Origin: Xanthobacteraceae bacterium
GTDB taxonomy: Bacteria; Pseudomonadota; Alphaproteobacteria; Rhizobiales; Xanthobacteraceae
Assembly (NCBI GenBank): GCA_030037105.1
Contig: JASHRY010000073.1
Coordinates: forward strand, 1-10,996
Direction of reading: 5' to 3'
Length of the DNA stretch: 10,996 nt
A program made the translations under genes and the position numbers. A model generated the notes under the pieces. That model had not been told where the DNA came from. It ran no database searches and saw only the letters and a list, made by a program, of their open reading frames with translations. Below are positions 1 through 7,125 of this stretch, one piece after another. Within the stretch, counting starts at the first letter, position 1. Each line of letters opens with the position of its first letter.

Positions 1-1
1 A

Positions 2-1270
2 AAATACACGTTGCGATCAGGCATCGCAGAAGGGCGCATGGTTTATATCGGCGTCGGCGGTGCAATCGACGGCAAAGTCAATCCGCTGTTGACGGCCGCC
101 GAAGGACAGGTGGTACAGCTCACTTTGATCAACGGCGAGGGAGCGGAGCACGATATCGTCTTTCCCGAGCAAGACGCCAAATCTCCGCGCGTCACCGGAA
201 AAGGGGCAAGTACCACGATCGCTTTCCGCGCGACCAAATCCGGCGATTTCATCTATTTCTGCAGTGTTCCCGGCCACCAATTGGCGGGGATGCAGGGCCA
301 ATTCATCGTCACGCCTCGGCCGGCGCCGCAAACGGTCGTTGAGGCCGATATCTCACGCGAGCCGACCGATTTGCCGCCGCCGATCGCCAGGCGCGAACCG
401 CAGACCGTCCGCGTCGATCTGCTCAGCGTTGAAGTCGAAGGCAGGCTGGCGGAAGGCGCGACCTTCGGATACTGGACTTTCAACGGCAAGGTTCCTGGAC
501 CGTTCATCCGCGTCCGAGTCGGCGACACGATCGACATCCACCTGAAGAATTCCGCCGACAGCACGATGGTTCATTCGGTCGACTTCCACGCGGCGACCGG
601 TCCCGGCGGCGGGGCCGCGGCCCTGCAAGCGGAACCGGGTCGCGAGAGGTCGATGACGTGGAAGGCGTTGATCCCGGGCCTGTACGTCTATCACTGCGCC
701 ACGCCGATGGTCGCCGAGCACATCGCCAACGGCATGTACGGTCTCATTCTGGTCGAGCCGGAAACCGGACTGCCGCATGCCGACCGCGAGTTCTACGTCA
801 TGCAGGGAGAGATATACACCGATGCTCCCTACGGTCAGCACGGCAGCGCCGAATTCAGCGTCGAGAAACTGCTAAACGAGCGGCCGGAATATTTCGTATT
901 CAACGGGTCGGTCGGCGCACTTTCGAAATTGCATCCGCTTCGGGCCAAAGTCGGCGACACGGTGCGTATCTTTTTCGGCGTCGGCGGCCCGAACTATACG
1001 TCGTCTTTCCACGTTATCGGAGAGATATTCGACAAGGTCTATATGGCCGGCAGTCTGCAATCGGCGCCGCTCGAAGGCCTCCAGACCGTGAGCGTCGCGC
1101 CCGGCAGCGCGGTCATCACCGAGTTCAAGACGAAGGTGCCGGGCAATTACACGCTGGTCGATCACGCGATTGCAAGGATGGAGCGCGGACTGGTCGGCAT
1201 TCTGAACGTTGAAGGGCCGCCCAACCCCGATATCTATGACGGGCAGGCCATGCCCGGAATGGGGCATTAG
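2..1270 (+). CDS. nirK: Copper-containing nitrite reductase with N-terminal cupredoxin domain (5' partial)
   Basis: This enzyme reduces nitrite to nitric oxide in the periplasm during denitrification. The reading frame is open to the left edge, so the signal peptide and true start are missing; a TTG at 11 is only an internal codon. Counting from that TTG, residues about 1-100 form an extra plastocyanin-like domain with a complete type-1 copper set (H47, C84, H89, M94). The two NirK cupredoxin domains follow. The main type-1 site is H188, C229, H237 and M242. The type-2 site is H193, H228 and H385. The catalytic Asp and His equivalents are D191 (in HSVDFH) and H308. The three-domain plan matches the Hyphomicrobium-type NirK, in which the extra domain carries a second type-1 copper. 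The His/Met-rich tail (MPGMGH) ends the protein. The host-attachment and adh genes follow on the same strand. Family assignment is very secure; only the N terminus is unknown. Confidence 0.95.
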   Translation, partial: KYTLRSGIAEGRMVYIGVGGAIDGKVNPLLTAAEGQVVQLTLINGEGAEHDIVFPEQDAKSPRVTGKGASTTIAFRATKSGDFIYFCSVPGHQLAGMQGQFIVTPRPAPQTVVEADISREPTDLPPPIARREPQTVRVDLLSVEVEGRLAEGATFGYWTFNGKVPGPFIRVRVGDTIDIHLKNSADSTMVHSVDFHAATGPGGGAAALQAEPGRERSMTWKALIPGLYVYHCATPMVAEHIANGMYGLILVEPETGLPHADREFYVMQGEIYTDAPYGQHGSAEFSVEKLLNERPEYFVFNGSVGALSKLHPLRAKVGDTVRIFFGVGGPNYTSSFHVIGEIFDKVYMAGSLQSAPLEGLQTVSVAPGSAVITEFKTKVPGNYTLVDHAIARMERGLVGILNVEGPPNPDIYDGQAMPGMGH

Positions 1271-1337
1271 CAACACTTCCGGTAAGGAGGATCTGTTCAC
1301 AAATGCCGCAAACTCGGCCGCTGGCCGGGAATATTTT

Positions 1338-1342
1338 GGAGG
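1338..1342 (+). promoter_or_regulatory. Ribosome binding site deciding the start of the host-attachment family gene
   Basis: GGAGG sits 5 bases before ATG 1348. It competes with AAGGAGG at 1283-1289, which is 13 bases before ATG 1303. The closer spacing and family N-termini favour 1348. Confidence 0.5.
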
Positions 1343-1347
1343 CGGGC

Positions 1348-1797
1348 ATGAAGAGGCTTTCGATCCCACACGGCGCGTTGGTGTTCGTCGGCGACGGGCA
1401 GAAGGCCCTATTCCTTCGCAATATCGGCGACGAGAAATTTCCAAATCTGACCGCCGAGCGCGTGTTCACCGACGATAATCCTCCAACTCACGAGCAGGGG
1501 ACCGATCGTCCCGGGCGGGCATTCAAGCGGGCGGCGACGAACCTACGCAGCAGCATGGAGACGACCGATTGGCATGAGCTGGAGAAGGAGCGCTTTGTCG
1601 GGCGCGTGGCATCCGCCCTGGAGCAACTCGTCCGTGCGGAGAAGGCCAAGGCGATCGTTGTTGTCGCTCCGCCGGGGACGCTTGCCGAGCTGCGGCAAGC
1701 ACTCCACGACGATGTGAGGAAACGAATTATTTCCGAGGTCAACAAGGACCTGACCAAACACGCCGTTTGGGACATCGAGAAGCACCTCGTGGGATGA
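1348..1797 (+). CDS. 'Host attachment protein' family (baeRF-like) small cytosolic protein
   Basis: A protein of 149 residues resembling the family annotated as 'protein required for attachment to host cells', which comparative work links to bacterial relatives of the archaeal/eukaryotic release factor fold (baeRF). Visible hallmarks are an N-terminal strand with HGALVFVGDGQKALF (about residues 7-21), the motif EQGTDRPGRAF in the first third, TDWHELEKERF in the middle, and VVVAPPGTLAELR followed by KDLTKHAVWDIEKHL near the C terminus. No signal peptide or membrane segment is present, so it should be cytosolic despite the name. I chose ATG 1348 because GGAGG (1338-1342) lies 5 bases upstream and the family starts just before the HGALVF strand. 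An in-frame ATG at 1303 has AAGGAGG 13 bases upstream and would add 15 residues. The gene lies 77 bases after nirK and just before adh, suggesting one transcript. The biochemical role is unknown. Confidence 0.8.
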   Translation: MKRLSIPHGALVFVGDGQKALFLRNIGDEKFPNLTAERVFTDDNPPTHEQGTDRPGRAFKRAATNLRSSMETTDWHELEKERFVGRVASALEQLVRAEKAKAIVVVAPPGTLAELRQALHDDVRKRIISEVNKDLTKHAVWDIEKHLVG

Positions 1798-1817
1798 CGG
1801 CGGAGAGGATTCGAGTC

Positions 1818-2801
1818 ATGCGGGCGATGGTGCTGGAATGGCCGGGCGAACCGCTCAAGCTCGTGGAACGGCCAGATCCGCGGCCCGCGGATGGCGAGGT
1901 TCGGGTCCGCGTGACGGCGTGCGGCGTCTGCCGGACAGACCTTCACGTGGTCGACGGCGAATTGCCGGATCCCAAGCTTCCAATCGTTCCGGGTCACGAA
2001 ATCGTCGGTCGAATCGATGCTGTCGGCGGACGGGTCGACAACCTCGCCGTAGGCATGCTCGTCGGCATTCCCTGGCTCGGCCGCACGTGCGGCCATTGTC
2101 GTTATTGTCGCGGCGGTCGGGAGAACCTGTGCGACCATCCGCTCTTTACCGGCTACACGCGGGACGGCGGCTATGCCACGCACGTCGTCGCCGATGCCCG
2201 TTACGTCTTTCGCCTCGCCGAGAATGGCGACGACGTGGCGGCTGCGCCTTTGCTGTGCGCAGGCTTGATCGGCTGGCGTTCGTTGCGCATGGCCGGCGAC
2301 GGCAAGGCCATCGGATTATACGGTTTTGGCGCGGCCGCCCATATCATCGCCCAAGTTGCGCGCTGGCAAGGCCGCGACGTGTTCGCTTTTACCCGGCCCG
2401 GCGATGTGGCGGCACAAGCCTTTGCGCACAAACTTGGCGCCTGTTGGGCGGGAAGCTCCGAGGAAAAACCGCCCGACGAGCTCGACTGCGCGATTATCTA
2501 CGCCCCCGTCGGGGCGCTCGTCCCCGCGGCGCTGAACGCGGTGCGCAAGGGCGGACGTGTGGTCTGCGCCGGAATACATATGAGCGATATTCCGGGCTTT
2601 CCCTACCGGCTCATATGGGAGGAACGGGAGCTGCTGTCGGTTGCCAATCTCACCAGAAAGGACGGCGACGAATTCTTCACGATCGCCGCCAAAGCCGGGA
2701 TCGTGACCGAAACCGTTCCTTATCCGCTCGGCCGGGCCAATGAGGCATTGGCCGATCTGCGCGCAGGGCGGCTGCAGGGCGCCGCAGTCCTCGTACCCTG
2801 A
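1818..2801 (+). CDS. Zinc-dependent alcohol dehydrogenase (MDR superfamily)
   Basis: A 327-residue medium-chain dehydrogenase, oxidising an alcohol or reducing an aldehyde with a nicotinamide cofactor in the cytosol; the substrate cannot be read from sequence. The GroES-like catalytic domain has catalytic zinc ligands C38 (GVCRTDLH), H60-E61 (GHE) and C147 (PLLCAGLIGW). The structural zinc loop is complete with C91, C94, C97 and C105. The Rossmann fold begins near 165 with GLYGFGAAAHI. The second strand ends in FAFTRPGD with no acidic residue, so NADP use is possible. ATG 1818 has GGAGAG (1802-1807) 10 bases upstream and gives the usual MRAMVLE start. An in-frame ATG at 1794 overlaps the preceding stop (ATGA) and would add 8 residues. 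It is the last gene of the nirK-side plus-strand group. The family call is firm; its link to denitrification is inferred from position. Confidence 0.9.
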   Translation: MRAMVLEWPGEPLKLVERPDPRPADGEVRVRVTACGVCRTDLHVVDGELPDPKLPIVPGHEIVGRIDAVGGRVDNLAVGMLVGIPWLGRTCGHCRYCRGGRENLCDHPLFTGYTRDGGYATHVVADARYVFRLAENGDDVAAAPLLCAGLIGWRSLRMAGDGKAIGLYGFGAAAHIIAQVARWQGRDVFAFTRPGDVAAQAFAHKLGACWAGSSEEKPPDELDCAIIYAPVGALVPAALNAVRKGGRVVCAGIHMSDIPGFPYRLIWEERELLSVANLTRKDGDEFFTIAAKAGIVTETVPYPLGRANEALADLRAGRLQGAAVLVP

Positions 2802-2971
2802 TGGCGGATGGCGGGTTTCCGGACGAGCTTTCTTCACCCAACGTATGCATCGCTTCGGCGTTGTCGCTGATTGAAACAATTGTCGCGCCGAAAGGCGTGG
2901 GCTCCAAACCGGCAACCGGCCTCGTTGGCCGAATCAAATCAACGTCAGCGCCGGCTGCAACCACTCGAGGG

Positions 2972-3172
2972 TCACGGATGTTTTGAAGCGCCAAGGCCCG
3001 AACTCCCATCATCGCCCAAGACCTTTCCGCTTTTCAGGTTGACCGAGTGCACCCGCGTGCAGGCCGTGCAAGCTATGGGTTCATAGGTCTCGCCGTCCTC
3101 GCTCGGATCATCAGCGATCCAGCCCTGCACGTTCAGGCCCGTGATCGGGCATCGGTAGATAAAGGGAATCAT
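2972..3172 (-). CDS. Small CPxTG/CxxC protein, putative zinc ribbon (66 aa)
   Basis: A 66-residue protein starting MIPFIYRCP. It has a CPITG motif at C8 and a CTACTRVH motif with C35, C38 and H42, which together could form one zinc site. I recall similar short MIPF-type proteins annotated as hypothetical in Bradyrhizobium-like genomes, but could not search. No signal peptide or membrane segment is visible. It begins 22 bases after the CBS-BON gene on the same strand and is probably translated from the same transcript; no good Shine-Dalgarno is visible before its ATG, so translational coupling is possible. The last ten residues are Gly/Ser-rich and look disordered. Function is unknown; a structural zinc ribbon or redox/metal role are the obvious options. 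Reality as a gene is fairly likely given the cysteine spacing, the position and the recalled relatives. Confidence 0.65.
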   Translation of the reverse strand: MIPFIYRCPITGLNVQGWIADDPSEDGETYEPIACTACTRVHSVNLKSGKVLGDDGSSGLGASKHP

Positions 3173-3194
3173 GGTGCGGGATTTACCGCGTTCG

Positions 3195-3938
3195 CTAGAT
3201 GACGGTCATCGTCGAGGCTTGCGTGGACTCCCCGGCCGCATCTTCGGTCGAGGGAAACGCCATGCCGGATATCGGCTCGACCCAAACGAGATGATCGCGC
3301 ACCTGTCCGGCTCCGGCGACATTCTCGGCGGCGACGATGCAAGCTTGGCGTTCGCGCTCGTCCATGATCGTGCCCCACAATTCCGCCACGCCGTCCTTGA
3401 CGACCACGGTAATTCCCGGAGCCCAGGGCTCCTTGCCGAGTGCGGCCATAATGTCGTCGCGGATCGTCGAATCGCTCTTGGCCGGTCCCGGCGTGTCGCG
3501 GGCGAGGCTCGCCAGGGCGTACAGGAGATTGGCCCGACTCACGATGCCCACCACCTTACCGTCACGCAGGACGGGAAGCCGCTTGATCCGCCGGCGTTCC
3601 ATGAGATCGACGACGGTATCCAGCGAATCGTCCTCGGTGACAGTCTCGGGATCTCGCGTCATGACTTCATCGATTTTCCGACCGGATGCGTGCACATATT
3701 CGGCGGACAGCCGTCCGGGGCCGATAACGAACTCCAGCCATCTGGGTCGTCGACGTTGCGTGCCAATTTCACTGCGGCGCAAGAAATCTCCTTCCGTCAC
3801 GATGCCGACGAGATCACCCGCGGCGACGACCGGCAGGCCGCTGATCCCGTTCTGCAGCATTAGGCGCGCGGCTTTGAGAATCGTGTCGTCGGGCGCCACG
3901 GAAATCACGTTTCGCGTCATCACATCACGGACTTGCAT
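3195..3938 (-). CDS. CBS-CBS-BON domain protein
   Basis: A 247-residue soluble protein. CBS domain 1 covers about residues 1-56 (starting MQVRDVMTRNVISV, with GISGLPVV and GIVTEGD). CBS domain 2 covers about 87-143 (VMTRDPETV, IKRLPVL and GIVSRANLL). The pair should fold as a Bateman module, a type that usually binds adenine nucleotides. A BON domain follows at about 157-222 (TIRDDIMAAL, then ITVVVKDGVAELWGTI). BON domains are often found in envelope proteins, but there is no signal peptide, so this one is predicted cytosolic. AAGGAGG (complement of 3946-3952) stands 7 bases before the ATG. The gene is 62 bases downstream of the fixK-type gene on the same strand, so cotranscription is plausible. 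CBS proteins of this kind often sit beside universal stress proteins in low-oxygen gene sets; the ligand and target are unknown. Confidence 0.88.
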   Translation of the reverse strand: MQVRDVMTRNVISVAPDDTILKAARLMLQNGISGLPVVAAGDLVGIVTEGDFLRRSEIGTQRRRPRWLEFVIGPGRLSAEYVHASGRKIDEVMTRDPETVTEDDSLDTVVDLMERRRIKRLPVLRDGKVVGIVSRANLLYALASLARDTPGPAKSDSTIRDDIMAALGKEPWAPGITVVVKDGVAELWGTIMDERERQACIVAAENVAGAGQVRDHLVWVEPISGMAFPSTEDAAGESTQASTMTVI

Positions 3939-4000
3939 AACCGGTCCTCCTTCAGTGTTCGATTGATCGGAGCTTTCGCCACATCCCGGCGAACATGATC

Positions 4001-4717
4001 TCAGGCGTTCAAACGATTCAGCGCGGAGCGGTTGCGCACCACGATGCGCCGGGACGTCGGCACCTCGATCGCCGCCGCGCTTTCGAGCGACGTCAACGTC
4101 CGCGAGACGGTCTCGATCGTCAGGCCGAGATAATCGGCGATATCCTGGCGCGACATCGGCAGCTCGATGGAGTTGCCGGCCGATCCGCGGGCCGCCATCT
4201 CCAGGAGGAAGCTCGCCACCCGCTCCTGCGCGCTCTTGACGAGCAGCAGGACGTGCTGTTGTGCCTGCCTCAGCTCGCGGCCGGTGAGGACGAAAAGCCC
4301 GCGCGCGATCGCTGCATCGCGCTGCGCAAGCGCCGTGATGGCGCTGCGCTTGATCACCAATATCTTCGCGTCGGTGATGGCCTCGGCCGACAGCGTGTGC
4401 TCGTCGGCGAATTCAAGGCCGAAAATATCGCCGGACAGATAGAATCCGCCGATCTGGCGGCGGCCGTCGTTCAGGACCTTGTAAGTCCGCACGCTGCCGC
4501 TGATGACCTTGTAAATGTATTCGGCAGGCTCGTCCTCACCGAAAATCTCCGCGTTACGCGGAAACGACATGGTAGCGCCCATGAGATGCATGGAGTGGCC
4601 CAACGGCTCGCGCTCGCCGGCGTCGTCGAGATCGTGGCGCGCGACCGGCGCGGCATTGCGCGTCGGCGGGATGGAGCGGCGGAAAGTGTCGGCGGAAACG
4701 GATGTTTGCGTGAGCAT
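4001..4717 (-). CDS. fixK: Crp/Fnr-family transcriptional regulator, FixK type
   Basis: A 238-residue regulator with an N-terminal cyclic-nucleotide-binding-like beta barrel (about 50-135, with EIFGEDEPAEYIYKVISG), a long dimerisation helix (about 140-172) and a winged helix-turn-helix (about 185-235, LPMSRQDIADYLGLTIETVSR). The recognition helix has the E-x-x-S-R signature of Fnr/FixK proteins that bind TTGAT-N4-ATCAA. There is no cysteine in the whole protein, so it cannot hold the Fnr iron-sulfur cluster; oxygen control must come from upstream, which fits a FixK fed by FixLJ. GGAGG (complement of 4727-4731) is 9 bases before the ATG. It is divergent from fixLJ and followed by CBS-BON. It could control the box at 7066. 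An NnrR- or DNR-like NO regulator is a less likely alternative; the specific gene name is an inference from motif and context. Confidence 0.85.
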   Translation of the reverse strand: MLTQTSVSADTFRRSIPPTRNAAPVARHDLDDAGEREPLGHSMHLMGATMSFPRNAEIFGEDEPAEYIYKVISGSVRTYKVLNDGRRQIGGFYLSGDIFGLEFADEHTLSAEAITDAKILVIKRSAITALAQRDAAIARGLFVLTGRELRQAQQHVLLLVKSAQERVASFLLEMAARGSAGNSIELPMSRQDIADYLGLTIETVSRTLTSLESAAAIEVPTSRRIVVRNRSALNRLNA

Positions 4718-4758
4718 GGCCCTTTACCTCCAGGAGCGTCGGGAGGTATTGGTAACCG

Positions 4759-4787
4759 TCGAGAAGCCGGTGAAAAATTCAGATAAT
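4759..4787 (+). promoter_or_regulatory. Candidate sigma70-type promoter for fixLJ
   Basis: TCGAGA (4759-4764, 4 of 6 to the -35 consensus) and GATAAT (4782-4787, 5 of 6 to the -10 consensus) are 17 bases apart, in the AT-richest part of the divergent gap. Transcription would begin near 4794. This is pattern matching only. Confidence 0.35.
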
Positions 4788-4788
4788 G

Positions 4789-4812
4789 CCCCTAAGGGCT
4801 TTTCCTGAGGGG
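4789..4812. repeat. Inverted repeat in the fixK/fixL divergent gap
   Basis: Arms of 9 bases, CCCCTAAGG (4789-4797) and CCTGAGGGG (4804-4812), pair at 8 of 9 positions around a 6-base spacer (gctttt). It lies just before GTG 4814 and over the predicted fixL transcription start. It could be an operator for a dimeric regulator such as FixJ, or an RNA hairpin covering the GTG ribosome site. A terminator is unlikely because the spacer, not the 3' flank, holds the T run. Confidence 0.5.
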
Positions 4813-4813
4813 A

Positions 4814-6430
4814 GTGCAGGAGGCGCTCGACCAAAGGCGATCGGCCGAGGCGATCGGCAAAAAGCCCATAGAACATGACACGGGCACGATCATCTGCAGT
4901 GGGATCGTCGGCAACCATGTCGATGCGCAACTGGACGCGGTAAGGTGGGAATTGAAGGCCCCCGTATTCCACAAAGCCTTTATGCCATACGGCATTGCGA
5001 TCCTGGCGATCGCAGCGGCGTTGGCAGTTCGCCTGGCATGGGCGTCGATCTTGATCGGCGAGGCATCCTACCTGTTTTTCCTGCCGGCCATCCTGATCGC
5101 ATCGGCGCTTGGCGGCTTGGGTCCCGGGCTTTTCGCAACCATCGCGGGCCTGCTGCTCGGCTTGTTTTTTGTTGTCGACTTTCGCGCAGTGTCGAATGCC
5201 GACGTTGTGAATGCCGTCGTCTTCACGCTCGTCGGCGCGGGCGCATCATGGGGCGGCGAATTGCTGCGTCGCGCGCGCCTCGCCGCAGCCGCAAATGCGG
5301 CGGCCGCGATGTCCCGCGCGGCCCATCTCAAATCCATACTCGACAGTATTCCCGAAGCCATGATCGTCATCGATGATCGCGGCATCATGCAATCGTTCAG
5401 CTCGACGGCGGAACGGCTGTTCGGCCGCACCGCGGCCGACGTCGTTGGGAAAAACGTCAAGATGTTGATGCCGTCGCCCTACCGGGAAAACCACGACGGC
5501 TATATCGAGCGCTATCTGCGCACCGGTGAACGGCGCATCATCGGCATCGGTCGGGTCGTGGTCGGCGAACGCAAGGACGGTTCGACCTTCCCCATGGAGC
5601 TTGCCGTTGGCGAGATGCATGTCGGCGATCAACGCTTCTTCACCGGATTCATTCGTGACCTTACGGAACGCCAGGAGACCGAAGCGCGGCTGCAGGAGTT
5701 GCAGGCGGAGCTCGTGCATATGTCACGCCTGACCGCCATGGGGGAGATGGCCTCCGCTCTTGCCCACGAACTCAATCAGCCGCTGTCGGCGATCGTCAAT
5801 TATATGAAAGGATCGCGCCGGCTCCTGGAGGATAGTCGCGACGAGCGCGCGAATATCTTGCGTGACGCCATTGGGAAGGCTGCAGAACAGGCCCTGCGGG
5901 CGGGCGAGATCATCCGCCGTTTGCGCGACTTCGTCGCCCGCGGCGAGAGCGAGCGGCGGGTCGAGGACGTGAAGAAGCTCATCGAGGAAGCGAGCGCGCT
6001 CGCACTGGTCGGCGCCAAGGACCGCGGCGTGCGCGTCCGTTTCCAATTCGATCCGGGCGTCGATTTCGTGCTTGCGGACAAGGTGCAGATTCAGCAGGTG
6101 CTGCTCAACCTGATGCGCAACGCCATCGAGGCGATGGAGGACTCGGAAAGGCGCGAGCTTGTCGTATCGACAGTCTCGATGGCGGACAACCAGGTCGCGA
6201 TCGGCGTGTCCGACACCGGGTCCGGGATCACGCCGGAAATGAGCGCCCAACTGTTTCAACCGTTCGTCACCACGAAGCCTCACGGGACGGGCGTCGGCCT
6301 TTCGATTTCGCGCACCATCGTCGAAGCGCATGGCGGCTCGATCACGGCGCAGCCAAATCCCGGAGGGGGAACGGTGTTCCGGTTCACGTTACCGGCCGTC
6401 AACAAAGAGGAAGTCGGCGATGCCGTCTGA
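4814..6430 (+). CDS. fixL: Oxygen-sensor histidine kinase FixL
   Basis: A membrane-bound heme sensor kinase that autophosphorylates when O2 leaves its heme, then passes phosphate to FixJ. Residues about 58-150 hold four hydrophobic helices. The heme PAS domain is about 170-285, with proximal heme ligand H227 (in PYRENHDGY) and R247 (GIGR), equivalent to the O2-signalling arginine of Bradyrhizobium FixL. The HisKA phosphoacceptor is H318 ([12 protein letters not shown]). The ATPase domain shows N436 (NLMRNAIEA), DTGSGI near 467 and GTGVGLS at 491-497. All key residues are present. The start is uncertain. GTG 4814 gives a 56-residue polar extension whose codons have GC-rich third positions like the rest of the gene. 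TTG 4952 (AAGG 6 bases upstream) or ATG 4982 would start close to the first helix, as in known FixL proteins. The gene overlaps fixJ by 11 bases. The family assignment is very secure. Confidence 0.93.
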   Translation: MQEALDQRRSAEAIGKKPIEHDTGTIICSGIVGNHVDAQLDAVRWELKAPVFHKAFMPYGIAILAIAAALAVRLAWASILIGEASYLFFLPAILIASALGGLGPGLFATIAGLLLGLFFVVDFRAVSNADVVNAVVFTLVGAGASWGGELLRRARLAAAANAAAAMSRAAHLKSILDSIPEAMIVIDDRGIMQSFSSTAERLFGRTAADVVGKNVKMLMPSPYRENHDGYIERYLRTGERRIIGIGRVVVGERKDGSTFPMELAVGEMHVGDQRFFTGFIRDLTERQETEARLQELQAELVHMSRLTAMGEMASALAHELNQPLSAIVNYMKGSRRLLEDSRDERANILRDAIGKAAEQALRAGEIIRRLRDFVARGESERRVEDVKKLIEEASALALVGAKDRGVRVRFQFDPGVDFVLADKVQIQQVLLNLMRNAIEAMEDSERRELVVSTVSMADNQVAIGVSDTGSGITPEMSAQLFQPFVTTKPHGTGVGLSISRTIVEAHGGSITAQPNPGGGTVFRFTLPAVNKEEVGDAV

Positions 6431-7043
6431 AAAGGCCACCGTGCACGTGATCGACGACGACGAGGCGATACGCCAGTCCCTCGCGTTCCTGTTGCAGACG
6501 GCGCAGATCGAGGTCAAGACCCACTCGTCCGCCGTGGCCTTCCTGGATTCGCTGCCGGACATCGGCTGGGGTTGCGTCATTACCGACGTGCGCATGCCCG
6601 GAATGAGCGGGATCGATCTGCTGCGGCGGTTGAAAGAGCTTAAGATCGGAGTTCCCGTGATCGTCATCACCGGTCACGGCGACGTGCCGCTGGCGGTGGA
6701 GGCGATGAAGATCGGCGCCGCGGACTTCTTCGAAAAACCGTTCGACGATGAAGCGTTGCTGGCCAGCGTGCGCTCGGCGCTCAAGGAGCGCGACGCCGAG
6801 ACAAAGCGGCATACGGAACGCGGCGATATAGAGAGCCGGATTGCGACGCTTTCCAATCGCGAACGCAATGTCTTGGACGGCCTGGTGGCGGGCCGCGCCA
6901 ACAAGCAGATCGCTTTCGATCTCGGCATCAGTCCGCGCACCGTCGAAATCTATCGGGCGAACCTTATGAACAAGATGCAGGCAGGAAGCTTGTCCGAACT
7001 GGTGCGCATGGCGCTTATTGCCGGCATTCTGGGTGCGAGCTGA
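6420..7043 (+). CDS. fixJ: Response regulator FixJ
   Basis: A 207-residue two-domain response regulator, the partner of FixL. The receiver domain (about 5-122) has the acidic pocket D12-D14, phospho-acceptor D56 ([12 protein letters not shown]), T84 and K106 ([11 protein letters not shown]). A linker of about 15 residues leads to a LuxR-type helix-turn-helix (about 143-202) with [19 protein letters not shown] and [18 protein letters not shown]. When phosphorylated, FixJ proteins dimerise and activate the promoters of fixK (and, in some species, nifA). ATG 6420 lies inside the end of fixL, 11 bases before the end of the fixL stop, which points to translational coupling and one transcript. GAGG lies about 9 bases upstream (6407-6410). 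Length and motifs are standard for the family. Its likely target here is the divergent fixK-type gene. Confidence 0.93.
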   Translation: MPSEKATVHVIDDDEAIRQSLAFLLQTAQIEVKTHSSAVAFLDSLPDIGWGCVITDVRMPGMSGIDLLRRLKELKIGVPVIVITGHGDVPLAVEAMKIGAADFFEKPFDDEALLASVRSALKERDAETKRHTERGDIESRIATLSNRERNVLDGLVAGRANKQIAFDLGISPRTVEIYRANLMNKMQAGSLSELVRMALIAGILGAS

Positions 7044-7065
7044 AAAATCGCCGGGACGACCTGCC

Positions 7066-7079
7066 TTGATTTGGCTCAA
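7066..7079. promoter_or_regulatory. FNR/FixK-type binding box upstream of the USP gene
   Basis: TTGAT-TTGG-CTCAA fits the TTGAT-N4-ATCAA consensus at 9 of 10 defined positions and contains the full TTGA-N6-TCAA core. It lies 22 bases after the fixJ stop and its centre is 53 bases before ATG 7126. With the box at the usual -41.5, transcription would start near 7114; TATTTA (7102-7107) or TAGTAT (7106-7111) could be the -10. The likely binder is the FixK-type protein encoded at 4001-4717. Confidence 0.72.
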
Positions 7080-7125
7080 TGACCGCACTGATGCTTCGAC
7101 ATATTTAGTATTAACAGGAGGTCCC

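Noticed and set aside
2870..2880. ATTGAAACAAT palindrome
   Set aside because: It lies in a convergent gap with no promoter-bearing gene start nearby and does not have FNR-box spacing.
2801..2986. Plus-strand frame of 61 codons starting at the adh stop
   Set aside because: Low-complexity composition, no ribosome site, no recognisable motif, and it runs into the small minus-strand gene.
3963..3976. TTGAT half-site upstream of the CBS-BON gene
   Set aside because: The second half (GCTTT) does not match ATCAA; only one half of an FNR/FixK box is present.
4724..4972. Minus-strand frame of 82 codons between fixK and the fixL membrane part
   Set aside because: It overlaps the fixL 5' end, its third-position GC is clearly lower than that of neighbouring genes, no Shine-Dalgarno precedes it and no family is recognised.
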